A stretch of DNA of 64,000 bases from positions 124,001 through 188,000 of the forward strand of contig JAEUMQ010000007.1 of NCBI GenBank assembly GCA_016791425.1, given 5' to 3'. Under the pieces are notes generated by a model that did not search any database, was not told where the DNA came from, and was given only the letters and a program-made list of their open reading frames with translations. The translations under genes were made by a program, and so were the position numbers. Source of the stretch: Hyphomonadaceae bacterium (GTDB lineage Bacteria > Pseudomonadota > Alphaproteobacteria > Caulobacterales > Aquidulcibacteraceae). Below, in pieces: positions 7,783 through 16,594 of the stretch; within the stretch, counting starts at the first letter, position 1; each line of letters opens with the position of its first letter.

Positions 7783-8865
7783 ATGAACGAAGCCCTCCGC
7801 GCCTCCATGCACGCCCGCGACACAGACGCGCGCGACATCCTCCAGCGCTACGAGCACGACGGCCTCCCCTTCGTCCTCTTCCTCCGCGACTTCGGCTACC
7901 AGCGCCAGATCGGCCCCGCCGACGGCGACATGGAGCCGCTCCACAATTCCCTCGCCGCCGCGCTCCCGCCCGGCGTCGGCGTCTTCTATGTCCAGGATCA
8001 GAAGCATCCGCATACGGAGGACTTCAAGTCCCGCCTCCGCGCCGAGGAAAAGCCCGCCGCCGCCTTCCTGCTCCGCGACGAGAACTGGCAGGAGCAAGTG
8101 ACCTGGCTCGTCGAGCGCGCCTCGCTCATCGTTTGCGAGATGAGCTTCCTCAAGCCCGGCACGGCCTTCGAGCTCGACCGCATTCTCGCTGCTCGCCAGC
8201 TCCACAAGACCATCCTCGTGATGCCCGGCCTCGACGAGCCCTTCCTGGCGCCGCTCGATCACGAGCCCTTCGCGCGCTGGTTCCTGCGCGTCGCCTACCC
8301 GCACGATTTCGCCGCCCGCAGCCTGACCGAACACATCTGCGCCGCCGATCTCGTCGCCCGCCTGGCCGAGATCGCCGCCGCCCGCTCCGCGCGCGAGGAC
8401 AAAGGCGCCGAAGCCCTCGCGGCCCACACCCCGCCCGTCACCTACGCGAACGTCGCTCAATGGCACTGCCGCCGCGCCTTCGCGTGCGACATCGACATGA
8501 ACGAGGAGGCGCGCGCCAAGTTCACCAGCGAGGACGGCCTGGCGAAGGAAGACCGCGCCCTGCAGCATCGCGCCCGCCTGATGGCGTTCTGGTCTTATTA
8601 TCGCGGTTTCTCCGTGTACGAATATGTGCAGGCCGCCGCTCCCGCGCCGCCGGAAGAGGTGTTCGAGCGCTATGTCGCGCTCGTCCGCGTCGCGGAAATG
8701 GCGATCTCCGAAGCGAGCGAGCTCTATATGGAATCCGAAGCGGCTCAGATCGCGCTCGGCCGCAACGCGCTCCGCTCCGCCGAAGCGCTCGATTCCTATC
8801 TCCAGATCCGCTTCGACGCCGACCGCCTCACCCCGCTCCGCGAGGTCTATGCCCGTATTCCCTGA
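7783..8865 (+). CDS. Hypothetical protein with a possible TIR-like/Rossmann N-terminal domain
   Basis: A 360-residue soluble protein. The first ~180 residues alternate strands and helices: PFVLFLRDFG, GVGVFYVQD, WLVERASLIVCEMS, then GTAFELDRILAARQL and KTILVMP. That order recalls the TIR/nucleoside-hydrolase-like folds found in bacterial proteins with an F-L-R-x-F first strand. The second half is helical with many aromatic residues (WSYYRGFSVYEYVQ) and no motif I know. The ATG at 7783 has AAAGAG seven bases upstream; a GTG at 7762 is an alternative. Function unknown. Confidence 0.6.
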   Translation: MNEALRASMHARDTDARDILQRYEHDGLPFVLFLRDFGYQRQIGPADGDMEPLHNSLAAALPPGVGVFYVQDQKHPHTEDFKSRLRAEEKPAAAFLLRDENWQEQVTWLVERASLIVCEMSFLKPGTAFELDRILAARQLHKTILVMPGLDEPFLAPLDHEPFARWFLRVAYPHDFAARSLTEHICAADLVARLAEIAAARSAREDKGAEALAAHTPPVTYANVAQWHCRRAFACDIDMNEEARAKFTSEDGLAKEDRALQHRARLMAFWSYYRGFSVYEYVQAAAPAPPEEVFERYVALVRVAEMAISEASELYMESEAAQIALGRNALRSAEALDSYLQIRFDADRLTPLREVYARIP

Positions 8866-8891
8866 ACCGCTCCCAGCAAACCCGAAGCGCT

Positions 8892-9722
8892 CTAAGCCCG
8901 CTTCTTGACGGCCTTCGCCTTCTTCGCCGCCTTCACCAGGCCCAGCTCCACATCGCTCGCCGCCTTCCCCCACTTGTCCTTCGGCGGCAGCGGCCGCTTC
9001 GACCAATGCGGGTCCAGTGTGAAGCTCGACACCTTCCGCCCTTCCGGTATCCGCCCGTTCCCGGCGCCTTGCGCATAATCGTAATAGAGCGTGATGATCT
9101 CTTCCCAGCTGCGCCCCTGCGCGGCCGGATGCGCGGTGCACGCCTCGCGCCATCGCGCCACCCGCTTCAGCTTCGCCGGGATCTTGTAGTCCTCGTAATA
9201 GTCGATGAACCAAAGCCGCTTGAACATCGGCGTCATCGCTGCTTCCGCCCAGCCGAATTCCTTGAACAGGAAGTCGCCCTTCGGCGCATAATCCTTGAGG
9301 AACGCATCCAGCGCCGCGAATTGCGCATCCACGCCCGCGCGCAACTCCTCCCGCTTCGAGACATCGCGGTTGAGGATCATCCGGTAACCCGCGCCGGAGA
9401 AATCCCCGCTCATCTGCGCGAGCAGGCTCTCCACCGCATGCTTGTAAGGGTCCTTCTGCGCCACCGGCCGCTCGGGAAACCGATCCTCCAGATAGCGCAG
9501 GATGATCATGCTCTCTTTGAGCGTCCCTTCCGGAACATCCATCGCCGGCAGCGCCGTCGAGCCGCGCGTCTTCTCCAACAGCCAGTCCGGCCTCGGCTTC
9601 GAGATATCGATCTCGACGTCGTTGAGATGAATGCCCTTGAGCGCGAGCAGGATCTCCACCCGCTCCGAGAACGGACACCCCGGTATGTGATAGATCGTCA
9701 GAGCGTCCGCCTTCTTGGGCAT
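8892..9722 (-). CDS. Glutathione S-transferase-like protein with basic tail
   Basis: A 276-residue protein. The N-terminal thioredoxin-like domain has YHIPGCPFSERVEILLALKG near residue 12, a C-P-F-S active-site segment, then TALPAMDVPEGTLKES as the glutathione-binding cis-proline region. A helical C-terminal domain follows. The last 15 residues are almost all lysine and alanine, unusual for a GST and suggestive of nucleic acid or membrane contact. The start at 9722 (MPKKADAL) is chosen because the thioredoxin fold begins there; upstream sequence is a family D palindrome. Confidence 0.75.
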   Translation of the reverse strand: MPKKADALTIYHIPGCPFSERVEILLALKGIHLNDVEIDISKPRPDWLLEKTRGSTALPAMDVPEGTLKESMIILRYLEDRFPERPVAQKDPYKHAVESLLAQMSGDFSGAGYRMILNRDVSKREELRAGVDAQFAALDAFLKDYAPKGDFLFKEFGWAEAAMTPMFKRLWFIDYYEDYKIPAKLKRVARWREACTAHPAAQGRSWEEIITLYYDYAQGAGNGRIPEGRKVSSFTLDPHWSKRPLPPKDKWGKAASDVELGLVKAAKKAKAVKKRA

Positions 9723-9741
9723 GTGATCTCCATTCTCCCCC

Positions 9742-9786
9742 GGGAGCGCGATCGGAAAAGTGCGAAGCGGTTTCCGACACGCTCCC
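9742..9786. repeat. Family D palindrome (REP-like)
   Basis: GGGAGCG...CGCTCCC outer arms enclose GGAAA...TTTCC inner arms around a GTGCGAAGCGG core. It lies between the divergent GST and uvrB genes. The GGAAA/TTTCC core is a common alphaproteobacterial intergenic palindrome. Confidence 0.6.
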
Positions 9787-9892
9787 ACGAACAAGGGGGA
9801 GAGGCTTAGGGTGAGGGGGCGGCATCGACTTCGCAAGGCAGGCGCAACGCCCCGGAGTGGCGCCTCGCCCCGACGCGCCCTAAATTCCCCCG

Positions 9893-12256
9893 ATGCCTCG
9901 CAAAGCCCCCGGCGTCGCGGAAGCCTCCGCCATCTTCGCCCAGAGCGTGGCGGCCTGGGAGCCGCACCGCCCCAACCGCGCGTGGGAAAAGCTCGAAGGC
10001 GGCAAGCGCTTCAAGATCCACTCCGATTTCGAGCCCGCCGGCGACCAGCCGCAGGCGATCAAGGAGCTCGTCGAGGGCATCGAGAAAGGCGACCAGGACC
10101 AGGTGCTCCTCGGCGTCACCGGTTCGGGCAAGACCTTCACGATGGCCAAGATCATCGAGAGCGTGCAGCGCCCCGCGCTCATCCTCGCGCACAACAAGAC
10201 CCTCGCCGCCCAGCTCTACGGCGAGTTCAAATCCTTCTTCCCCGACAACGCCGTCGAGTACTTCGTTTCCTACTACGATTATTACCAGCCCGAGGCATAT
10301 GTTCCGCGTACGGACACTTACATCGAGAAGGAATCCAACATCAACGAGCAGATCGACCGCATGCGCCACGCCGCCACGCGCGCGATCCTCGAACGCGACG
10401 ACGTCATCATCGTCGCCTCCGTCTCCTGCATCTACGGCATCGGCTCGGTGGAAACCTACACCTCGATGACCTTCACCATCAAAGTCGGCGAGCCCTTCGG
10501 CCAGCAGGACCTCATCCGCAACCTCGTCGCCCTGCAATACAAGCGCAACGAACAGGGCTTCGCCCGCGGCCTCTTCCGCGTCCGCGGCGACAATGTCGAG
10601 CTCTTCCCCGCCCACTTGGAGGACCGCGCGTGGCGCGTCTCCTTCTTCGGCGACGAAGTGGAGAGCATCTCCGAGTTCGATCCCCTCTCCGGCAAGAAGA
10701 TCGCGTCGCTCGATGCGGTGAAGGTCTACGCCAACTCCCACTATGTGACGCCGAAGCCCACGCTCAACCAGGCCGTCGATCAGATCAAGGAAGAGCTCAT
10801 CCACCGGCTCGACGTCTTCAAGGCCGAAGGCAAGCTCCTGGAAGCCCAGCGCCTCGAACAGCGCACGCTCTTCGACATGGAGATGATGCTCGCCACCGGC
10901 TCCTGCGCCGGCATCGAAAACTATTCCCGCTTCCTCACCGGCCGCCGCCCCGGCGAGCCGCCGCCGACCATGTTCGAATACATCCCCGACAACGCGCTCA
11001 TCTTCGTCGATGAGAGCCACGCCACGATCCCGCAGATCGGCGCCATGTTCCGCGGCGACTTCAACCGCAAGAAAACCCTTTCCGAATACGGCTTCCGCCT
11101 CCCCTCGTGCATGGACAACCGCCCGCTCAAGTTCGAGGAATGGGACATCATGCGCCCGCAGAGCGTCTGCGTGTCCGCCACGCCCGGCCCCTGGGAGCTG
11201 GAGCGCACCGGCGGCGTCTTCACCGAACAGGTCATCCGCCCCACCGGCCTCATCGATCCGCCCGTCGAGATCCGCCCCGTCTCAAAAGACGGCTTCTCTC
11301 AGGTCGATGACGTCATCGCCGAAGTGAAGGACAAGGCCAAGCTAGACCAGCGCTCCCTTGTCACCGTGCTCACCAAGCGCATGGCCGAGGACCTCACCGA
11401 ATACATGCACGAACAGGGCGTCCGCGTCCGCTACATGCACTCCGACATCGACACCGTGGAGCGCATCGAGATCATCCGCGATCTCCGCCTCGGCGTCTTC
11501 GACGTGCTCGTCGGCATCAACCTGCTGCGCGAAGGCCTCGACATCCCTGAATGCGGCCTCGTCGCCATCCTCGACGCGGACAAGGAAGGCTTCCTCCGCA
11601 GCGAAACCTCCCTCATCCAGACCATCGGCCGCGCCGCGAGAAACGTGGATGGCAAAGTCATTCTGTACGCGGATCACAAAACCGGCTCCATCGAGCGCGC
11701 CCTCGCCGAAACCGGCCGCCGCCGCGAAAAGCAGGCCGAATACAATCTCGCGCACGGCATCACGCCGCAATCGATCAAGCGCGGCATCGCCGACATTCTC
11801 GACAGCGTCTACGAAAAGGACTCCCTCACCATCGACCCGCGCGATCCGATGGCCTGGAAGCGCGGCGCCGGCATGAAGGGCGTCAAGGAAGACAGGGGAG
11901 CCTTCATCGGCCACAACCTCAAGGCCCACATCGCCGCGCTCGAAAAGGAAATGCGCGACGCCGCCGCCGACCTCGAATTCGAAACCGCCGCCCGCCTCCG
12001 CGACGAGATCAAGCGCCTGCAGGAAACCGAGCTCCTCATCGCCGACGACCCCCTCGCCCGCCAGGAAGACATCCGCACCGGCGCCGAAGACGCCACCCGC
12101 TCCAACCGCGCCGCCAAACGCGACGCCCTCAGCAGCGACGATCCCTTCAACTCAAACGACGCCTCCCTCGTCTCGCCGAAGCGCAGCGAAGGCGGGCGCG
12201 GCATGCCGCACAAGCCCCGCAACGCCTATAGCGGCCGCCGTGGTAAGCGCCCTTAG
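9893..12256 (+). CDS. uvrB: Excinuclease ABC subunit B
   Basis: UvrB verifies DNA damage handed over by UvrA and recruits UvrC for incision. The 787-residue protein has Walker A GVTGSGKT (about residues 74-81), the damage-clamping beta-hairpin [12 protein letters not shown], the helicase DESH box, the motif V region [13 protein letters not shown] and QTIGRAARN as motif VI. The UVR motif that binds UvrC is [15 protein letters not shown] near residue 695. It is about 100 residues longer than the E. coli protein, because of an N-terminal extension of about 35 residues and a basic, serine-rich tail of about 80. uvrC lies 6 kb downstream on the same strand. Confidence 0.97.
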   Translation: MPRKAPGVAEASAIFAQSVAAWEPHRPNRAWEKLEGGKRFKIHSDFEPAGDQPQAIKELVEGIEKGDQDQVLLGVTGSGKTFTMAKIIESVQRPALILAHNKTLAAQLYGEFKSFFPDNAVEYFVSYYDYYQPEAYVPRTDTYIEKESNINEQIDRMRHAATRAILERDDVIIVASVSCIYGIGSVETYTSMTFTIKVGEPFGQQDLIRNLVALQYKRNEQGFARGLFRVRGDNVELFPAHLEDRAWRVSFFGDEVESISEFDPLSGKKIASLDAVKVYANSHYVTPKPTLNQAVDQIKEELIHRLDVFKAEGKLLEAQRLEQRTLFDMEMMLATGSCAGIENYSRFLTGRRPGEPPPTMFEYIPDNALIFVDESHATIPQIGAMFRGDFNRKKTLSEYGFRLPSCMDNRPLKFEEWDIMRPQSVCVSATPGPWELERTGGVFTEQVIRPTGLIDPPVEIRPVSKDGFSQVDDVIAEVKDKAKLDQRSLVTVLTKRMAEDLTEYMHEQGVRVRYMHSDIDTVERIEIIRDLRLGVFDVLVGINLLREGLDIPECGLVAILDADKEGFLRSETSLIQTIGRAARNVDGKVILYADHKTGSIERALAETGRRREKQAEYNLAHGITPQSIKRGIADILDSVYEKDSLTIDPRDPMAWKRGAGMKGVKEDRGAFIGHNLKAHIAALEKEMRDAAADLEFETAARLRDEIKRLQETELLIADDPLARQEDIRTGAEDATRSNRAAKRDALSSDDPFNSNDASLVSPKRSEGGRGMPHKPRNAYSGRRGKRP

Positions 12257-12266
12257 CCAGCAAGCG

Positions 12267-12315
12267 CGCTTCCCCTCCCCTGCGCCAGCGGGGGAGGGGT
12301 CAGGGGTGGGGGAGT
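12267..12315. repeat. Family A palindromic repeat
   Basis: CGCTTCCCCTCCCCTGCGCC then AGCGGGGGAGGGGTCAGGGG, ending TGGGGGAG. It is nearly identical to 13619-13669. The 313-base gap after uvrB contains this element and the family C repeat and no gene I can support. Confidence 0.7.
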
Positions 12316-12444
12316 GGCGAGCAGGGCCTTTGCTTCAACTCGCCCGCGGCCCTTCCCACGGGAGAAGGGAGAGCGCCCCAACTCCGAGGAGTGCGTCACA
12401 ACACGACATAGAAAATTCCGTACACGGCTCAATATTGAGCGCAG

Positions 12445-12561
12445 CCCGGTCCCCGCCACACCCGCGCACGGGGTCCAAGCGTTCCGAATTGAAGGCCGGT
12501 CCCGGCGTTCTTCGCGCCTCGACGTCGCCGCCACCCGTCACGGCGCCGGCGCGAAACAAAA
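12445..12561. repeat. Family C long repeat
   Basis: About 115 bases: CCCGCGCACGGGGTCCAAGC, then a variable part with GAATTGAAGGCCGGTCCCGG, ending GGCGCCGGCGCGAA. It shares clear blocks with 13785-13904 and 15024-15101. Confidence 0.6.
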
Positions 12562-12569
12562 GTCCACGC

Positions 12570-13553
12570 CTAAACCCCCAACTTCCCCCTCAACCACCGC
12601 GCCAAACTCTCCGCGCTCTCCGCGTCCTCCCGCTCCGCGACCACCTCCCACGCCCCGCTCCGCTGCACGATCCGCACGCCGTGCACGATCGTCCCCGGCG
12701 ATCCCGGCTGCTCATAAGCCTTCACCTCCACGCCGCGCACATCCGCACGCGCCATCGCCACGCGCGCCTTGCGATCGAACGTCGCCGGCAGGCTCACCGC
12801 CCCGCCGACCTTGTCGATCACCAGATCCACATCGCCGCGCATCTCCCTGAGCCAGCAATACGTCGCCGCCGACGCGCCCGCGGCGAGCACGACAGCCCAC
12901 ACGCCGACCATCACACTCATGCTCGGGTGCAAACCGAAACTGAACCCTACGAGGATCGACAGCGCGAACGCCGCGAACGCAAACACGGCAATCCCGGCCG
13001 CCAGCGGCGAGAAATGCCGCGGCATCCGCACACGGATCTTCTCCCCGTCGTCGCGCCAACGCACGCCCGCACCCTCCGACGCCCGCATCCGCTCCCGCGC
13101 CATCGGCGCGAACAAAAGCCCGAGCCCGATCGCGTTGAACGGCGTCAGGAAGAGCGCCAGGAAAAGATCGCTGCCGTGCAGCCCCGGATCGATCACCGAG
13201 TCCGACGGATTGCGCGGATCATAATGCACGCGCGTTGTCGCGCCGACCGGATGCGCCCGCACCATCGCGCGCGCCCATTGCCAGTCCGAGGATGTGTAAT
13301 TGCCGTACTGGAACGTATCGCCCTCATGGCGCGTCCCATCGACGACATACGCGTACCGGATCACCGGCCCCGACGTCCTGCGTCGGCTCGTGCCGTACTC
13401 CAGGCTGCTCGACGTGACGACCGCCTCCACCGTCGGAAACGCCGCCGCGCGCCATTGCTTCGTCACGTTGAAGCCGATCCAGAAATCCGCCGTGAGGATG
13501 AGCACAATCCAGAGGATCGCCACGAGCGGCCGAACGGTGAGGAACCGGAGCAT
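12570..13553 (-). CDS. DUF3592-type membrane protein
   Basis: A 327-residue integral membrane protein with a first membrane segment at residues 8-28, a beta-rich extracytoplasmic part with YAYVVDGTRHEGD and the VHYDPRNPSDSVIDPG stretch, a second segment near residue 130, and a pair near residues 190-240. The Y-x-Y...G..Y..D...V.Y.P.NP...V pattern is the DUF3592 signature. The C-terminal domain is soluble. Function unknown. It is flanked on both sides by family A plus family C repeat blocks. Confidence 0.75.
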   Translation of the reverse strand: MLRFLTVRPLVAILWIVLILTADFWIGFNVTKQWRAAAFPTVEAVVTSSSLEYGTSRRRTSGPVIRYAYVVDGTRHEGDTFQYGNYTSSDWQWARAMVRAHPVGATTRVHYDPRNPSDSVIDPGLHGSDLFLALFLTPFNAIGLGLLFAPMARERMRASEGAGVRWRDDGEKIRVRMPRHFSPLAAGIAVFAFAAFALSILVGFSFGLHPSMSVMVGVWAVVLAAGASAATYCWLREMRGDVDLVIDKVGGAVSLPATFDRKARVAMARADVRGVEVKAYEQPGSPGTIVHGVRIVQRSGAWEVVAEREDAESAESLARWLRGKLGV

Positions 13554-13618
13554 CGAACCGCCATCCTACACCGCCCGCGCAACGGCGCCGCAACCGGCGT
13601 CACGGAACGTGCGTGAAG

Positions 13619-13669
13619 CGCGTTTCCCCTCCCCTGCGCCAGCGGGGGAGGGGCCAGGGGTGGGGGAGT
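13619..13669. repeat. Family A palindromic repeat
   Basis: The same sequence as 12267-12315 (CCCCTCCCCTGCGCCAGCGG core) with one or two changes. Together with the family C copy it fills much of the 400-base gap before the next gene. Confidence 0.7.
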
Positions 13670-13784
13670 TGCAAAGTTGGCCTCCCCCCCGAGCCACCGA
13701 AGCAATAGACGCCCCGATTACGGGCCCGCGCGCGCCCCAATCCGGAGGATAAGTTCCGCACACGGACCAAGGAAACACCGCAAT

Positions 13785-13904
13785 CCCCGGTTCCCCGCCC
13801 ACACCCGCGCACGGGGTCCAAGCGCCTTGTATTGACGGCCATTTCCGGCCTCTTCGCGCCGCGCTGCTGGGGCCTCCGTCGCGGCGCCGGCGCGAACAAG
13901 AATA
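13785..13904. repeat. Family C long repeat
   Basis: CCCGCGCACGGGGTCCAAGC, then ATTGACGGCCATTTCCGG, ending GTCGCGGCGCCGGCGCGAAC. The order A then C, about 120-130 bases apart, is the same as on the other side of the DUF3592 gene. Confidence 0.6.
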
Positions 13905-13953
13905 GGGGGACTCATCCGAACGACCCGAAGCCCGCGCTATATTCCGTCGCAAC

Positions 13954-14544
13954 ATGCGCACTGCCCCCGCCCCCATCGTCCCGAAGGACGCCGAAGAAAC
14001 CGCCGAACCGGCCACAGGCCAGGACACTGCAAACGCATTCATCCCCCCGGACCTCGCTGCATCGCTCCTGGCCATTCTCGCCTCCCTGCGCGTCTGGCTC
14101 GTCGCGACCTTCGCCACTCTCCTCGACCTCTTCCCGAACAATTCCCCCATCACCCGCGCCGTCGCCTGCGAGCTGCGCGCCCATCTCCGCCTCGCCGAGC
14201 GCGACGCCAAGATCGCGCTCCTCGGCCTGGCGATGGCGCGCCTCGCTCCGCAGAGGCAGGCGCCCCGCACGCGCCATCCCGCGCCCGGCTATGCGCTCCG
14301 CCGCTGGCGCGCCAGCCATCTGCGCCTCCTCATCCACGGCGTCTTCCACGCCCGCCCGCACACGCTCCGCCTACGGATCGACCGCCTGCGCGACATGCTC
14401 GATCGCCCCGAGCGCTGGATCGCGCGCCTTCTGAAACGCCTCCGCCGCGGCTTTGACGGCGCGCACGCGGTCCTCGCCGCGCCGCCGCTTGTCCGCCCCG
14501 CGCCCCTGCGCCCGGTCGCGCCCGCGCTCGCGGACTCCTCCTGA
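13954..14544 (+). CDS. Hypothetical protein with one hydrophobic segment
   Basis: A 196-residue protein. Residues 1-30 are acidic and proline-rich, residues 33-55 are hydrophobic (LAASLLAILASLRVWLVATF) and may span the membrane, and the rest is strongly basic with many arginines. No family is recognised. The gene starts about 50 bases after a family C repeat. The codon pattern is consistent with the neighbours, so it is probably real. Confidence 0.55.
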   Translation: MRTAPAPIVPKDAEETAEPATGQDTANAFIPPDLAASLLAILASLRVWLVATFATLLDLFPNNSPITRAVACELRAHLRLAERDAKIALLGLAMARLAPQRQAPRTRHPAPGYALRRWRASHLRLLIHGVFHARPHTLRLRIDRLRDMLDRPERWIARLLKRLRRGFDGAHAVLAAPPLVRPAPLRPVAPALADSS

Positions 14545-14646
14545 GCCCCAACATCCGCCGCATTGGTCTGCCATGTTGACCGCTGAGCCTGCTTCTCGGC
14601 GCGCATCCGCACGCCTGATGCTCCGCTTACGGAAGATCCCGCCTCG

Positions 14647-14684
14647 TTAACCAAGCCTTTTAACGAAAATCCGCGTGACTTAAC
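14647..14684 (+). promoter_or_regulatory. Three TTAAC boxes upstream of a small gene
   Basis: TTAAC occurs at 14647, 14660 and 14680, in an otherwise GC-rich stretch 55-90 bases before the ATG at 14740. TTAA half-sites are used by CtrA in Caulobacterales, but the classic site has two TTAA separated by 7 bases, and the spacings here differ. This may be a regulator site; the identity is unproven. Confidence 0.3.
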
Positions 14685-14739
14685 GGAATCCGGCCGCTAC
14701 AAGCCCGCCTCCCCGCGCCCCTTAAAGACAAAGTCAACC

Positions 14740-14970
14740 ATGCCCGTGCCTTCAAAAGCGAAGGAAACCTCCGCCGCGCTCAATCAGCTGCGCGCCCAGG
14801 AGGACGTGTTCGGCCTCACCGCCCATCTCATCAATGCCGGCGTCGAAGACGAGGGCCGCGTGCGCGCGAAGCTCCGGCTCACCCGCTACGACGATTACGT
14901 GATCGAGCACGTCGTCGCGCTGATCGGCAAGGCCAAGGCCATCCGCCAGGGCGCCTGCGTCTTCCATTAA
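14740..14970 (+). CDS. Small hypothetical protein
   Basis: A 76-residue soluble protein, MPVPSKAKETSAALNQLRAQ at its start, probably all helical, ending in GACVFH. The middle alternates hydrophobic and charged residues as in small two- or three-helix folds. No family is recognised. An AT-richer region with three TTAAC boxes precedes it, giving it its own plausible promoter. Confidence 0.55.
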   Translation: MPVPSKAKETSAALNQLRAQEDVFGLTAHLINAGVEDEGRVRAKLRLTRYDDYVIEHVVALIGKAKAIRQGACVFH

Positions 14971-15023
14971 CCAAACGCCGCGTCCGCGAAACTCTGCGGG
15001 TTAAGCGCTCCTGGTTCTCTGCA

Positions 15024-15101
15024 CCGAATTGAAGGCCGGTTCCGGCTGCCGGCGCGCCTCGGCGGCGAAGCTTGGCGTCGCGGTCCCGGCGCGCCAAACA
15101 A
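15024..15101. repeat. Family C repeat, shortened copy
   Basis: CCGAATTGAAGGCCGGTTCC matches the middle block of the copy at 12445-12561, and GTCGCGGTCCCGGCGCGCC resembles its end. The CCCGCGCACGGGGTCC block is missing. Confidence 0.5.
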
Positions 15102-15127
15102 ATGCGCACGAGACGGACGCCTGATCT

Positions 15128-15436
15128 TCAGGCGCGCAGAGCCTGAAGCTCCGGGCGCGCCGCAAAATAAGCTGCCGCGAACGGGCAGGTCAGCCTGATC
15201 TTCAGCCCCTCCGCCGTCGCATAGGCCGCGATCTCGTCCATCAGTCGCGTCGCCAGACCTTTGCCCTGCAGCGCGACCGGCGTCTCGACATGCCTGATAT
15301 CCGCTATTGCATCGCGCCGCCGATAATCCGCGATCACCACACCGCCCCCAGCGTCGCTTTCGCCTTCAATCTCGAGCTCGAACCTCGAAAGCGCCTTGTT
15401 GTCGCGGAATACTGCGTCTCTGACCGCCATCTTCAT
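15128..15436 (-). CDS. Small GNAT-like N-acetyltransferase (NATD1/YjdJ type)
   Basis: A 102-residue protein of the minimal GNAT fold. It has the acetyl-CoA loop VALQGKGLATRLMDEI and the closing TCPFAAAYF. In this family the second half usually reads L.C.F...Y....P, which is present here. Substrates are unknown. The start at 15436 (MKMAVRDA) is preferred because the first strand begins right after it; the frame is open 47 codons further upstream. It diverges from the BLUF gene. Confidence 0.75.
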   Translation of the reverse strand: MKMAVRDAVFRDNKALSRFELEIEGESDAGGGVVIADYRRRDAIADIRHVETPVALQGKGLATRLMDEIAAYATAEGLKIRLTCPFAAAYFAARPELQALRA

Positions 15437-15569
15437 CGTCCTTACCGCGCTCAATACCATGTACGCGCACTTAGTCTTAACGCCGCGCGTGTAGGAACAA
15501 CGCTCCAAAGCGCGACCGGCGCCGCCGGCGAGATTTTGGTCAGGTGGGCTGCTTCTAGGGAAGAGCAAG

Positions 15570-16019
15570 ATGCTCAATCGTCTGGTCTATTACAGCGAGC
15601 GCGACCGTTCCTGCTCCGATGAAGACGTCACCCGCATCATCGCGCGCGCGGCCGCCCGCAACCGCCCGATGGATGTCACCGGCCTGCTCGTCGCCGACAA
15701 GCATTGCTTCATCCAGATCCTCGAAGGCCCGCGCACGGCCGTCAGCATGATCTTCCAGGACGTGATGCGCGACCAGCGCCACAAGAACGTCGTGATCGCC
15801 GAGTGCTCGGAGATCGAGCAGATCTCCTGCCCGCGCTGGGGCATGGCGCGCCTCACCGACCCGACCAAGATCGACGCCGCCTGGAACCGCGTCGCCCGCC
15901 GCGGCGTCTTCGCGCCCTGGCCGCTGAACGCGCTGCAGCTGCGCGCGCTCCTGCGCATCGCGATCGGCGATGCGGTCACGCCGCCCCGCGAGCCCCTCTT
16001 CGCGGCGGCGCCCGCTTAA
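15570..16019 (+). CDS. BLUF-domain blue-light photoreceptor
   Basis: A 149-residue short BLUF protein. BLUF domains bind FAD and shift hydrogen bonds on blue light. The key residues line up with AppA: Y7 (flavin-facing tyrosine), N31 in RNRPMDVTGLL, Q49 in FIQILEG, and W90/M92 in RWGM. RDQRHKNV matches the usual R-D-x-R-H block. About 50 residues follow the domain, with a helix but no enzymatic output domain, so it probably signals by protein contact. A GNAT gene diverges from it 133 bases upstream and a family B repeat follows. Confidence 0.85.
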   Translation: MLNRLVYYSERDRSCSDEDVTRIIARAAARNRPMDVTGLLVADKHCFIQILEGPRTAVSMIFQDVMRDQRHKNVVIAECSEIEQISCPRWGMARLTDPTKIDAAWNRVARRGVFAPWPLNALQLRALLRIAIGDAVTPPREPLFAAAPA

Positions 16020-16025
16020 TGCTTC

Positions 16026-16141
16026 GCGCTCCCCGGACGCGACGAAGTCGCGATCCGGGCCCCAACGACATCACGAGCATCAACTTGAGCCGACGTTGGG
16101 CCTCGGCTCATGGCGTGCTCTGCACGCTCGGGCGGAGAGCG
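16026..16141. repeat. Family B composite repeat
   Basis: The left half is GCGCTCCCCGGACGCGACG...GATCCGGGCCCCAACG and the right half is TTGGGCCTCGGCTC...GGCGGAGAGCG. The halves are inverted, as in the other copies. It fills the space between the convergent BLUF and VOC genes. Confidence 0.65.
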
Positions 16142-16145
16142 TAGG

Positions 16146-16535
16146 TCAGCCGTGCGCCTTGTCGCTCGGCTCCCACAATTCGATCTTGATCCCGTCCGGA
16201 TCGATGATGTGCGCGAACTTGCCCATGCCTTCGTCGGGAAAGAGCTTCACCGGCTCCACCCCCTCGGCCTTGGCGTGCGCCAGCATGGCGTCGAGATCGT
16301 CCACCACGAGATTGATCATGAAGTCGCGCGTCGATGGCGCGGGATAGTCCGTGTCCGGCTTCATCACGTTCCAGACCGTCGCCGAGCCCTTCTTGGCGGC
16401 CATGTCCGCCGGCAGGAAGGCGATCCCGCCCCAGGTCTCGAACTTGAACCCCAGCACCCTTTCGTACCAGGCCCGCGCCGCGGCCGGATCGGGCGATTTG
16501 TAGAAGACCCCGCCGACCCCAAGCACCTTCGCCAT
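16146..16535 (-). CDS. VOC-family (glyoxalase/dioxygenase-like) protein
   Basis: A 129-residue protein with paired beta-alpha-beta-beta-beta units. VGGVFYKSPDPAAARAWYER opens the first and DFMINLVVDDLDAMLAHAK the second, which ends HIIDPDGIKIELWEP. The last motif holds the usual metal-ligand glutamate. The VOC fold covers glyoxalases, dioxygenases and resistance proteins, so the reaction is undetermined. Confidence 0.8.
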   Translation of the reverse strand: MAKVLGVGGVFYKSPDPAAARAWYERVLGFKFETWGGIAFLPADMAAKKGSATVWNVMKPDTDYPAPSTRDFMINLVVDDLDAMLAHAKAEGVEPVKLFPDEGMGKFAHIIDPDGIKIELWEPSDKAHG

Positions 16536-16594
16536 CGCTGATCTCCTTTGCCGGCCGGATTGCGCATTTGGCCAGTCTTTGCAAGGACTCGCCG

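Noticed and set aside
14647-14664. A classic CtrA site (TTAA-N7-TTAA)
   Set aside because: The two TTAA elements are separated by 9 bases, so the standard pattern is not met; it is kept only as an unassigned TTAAC cluster.
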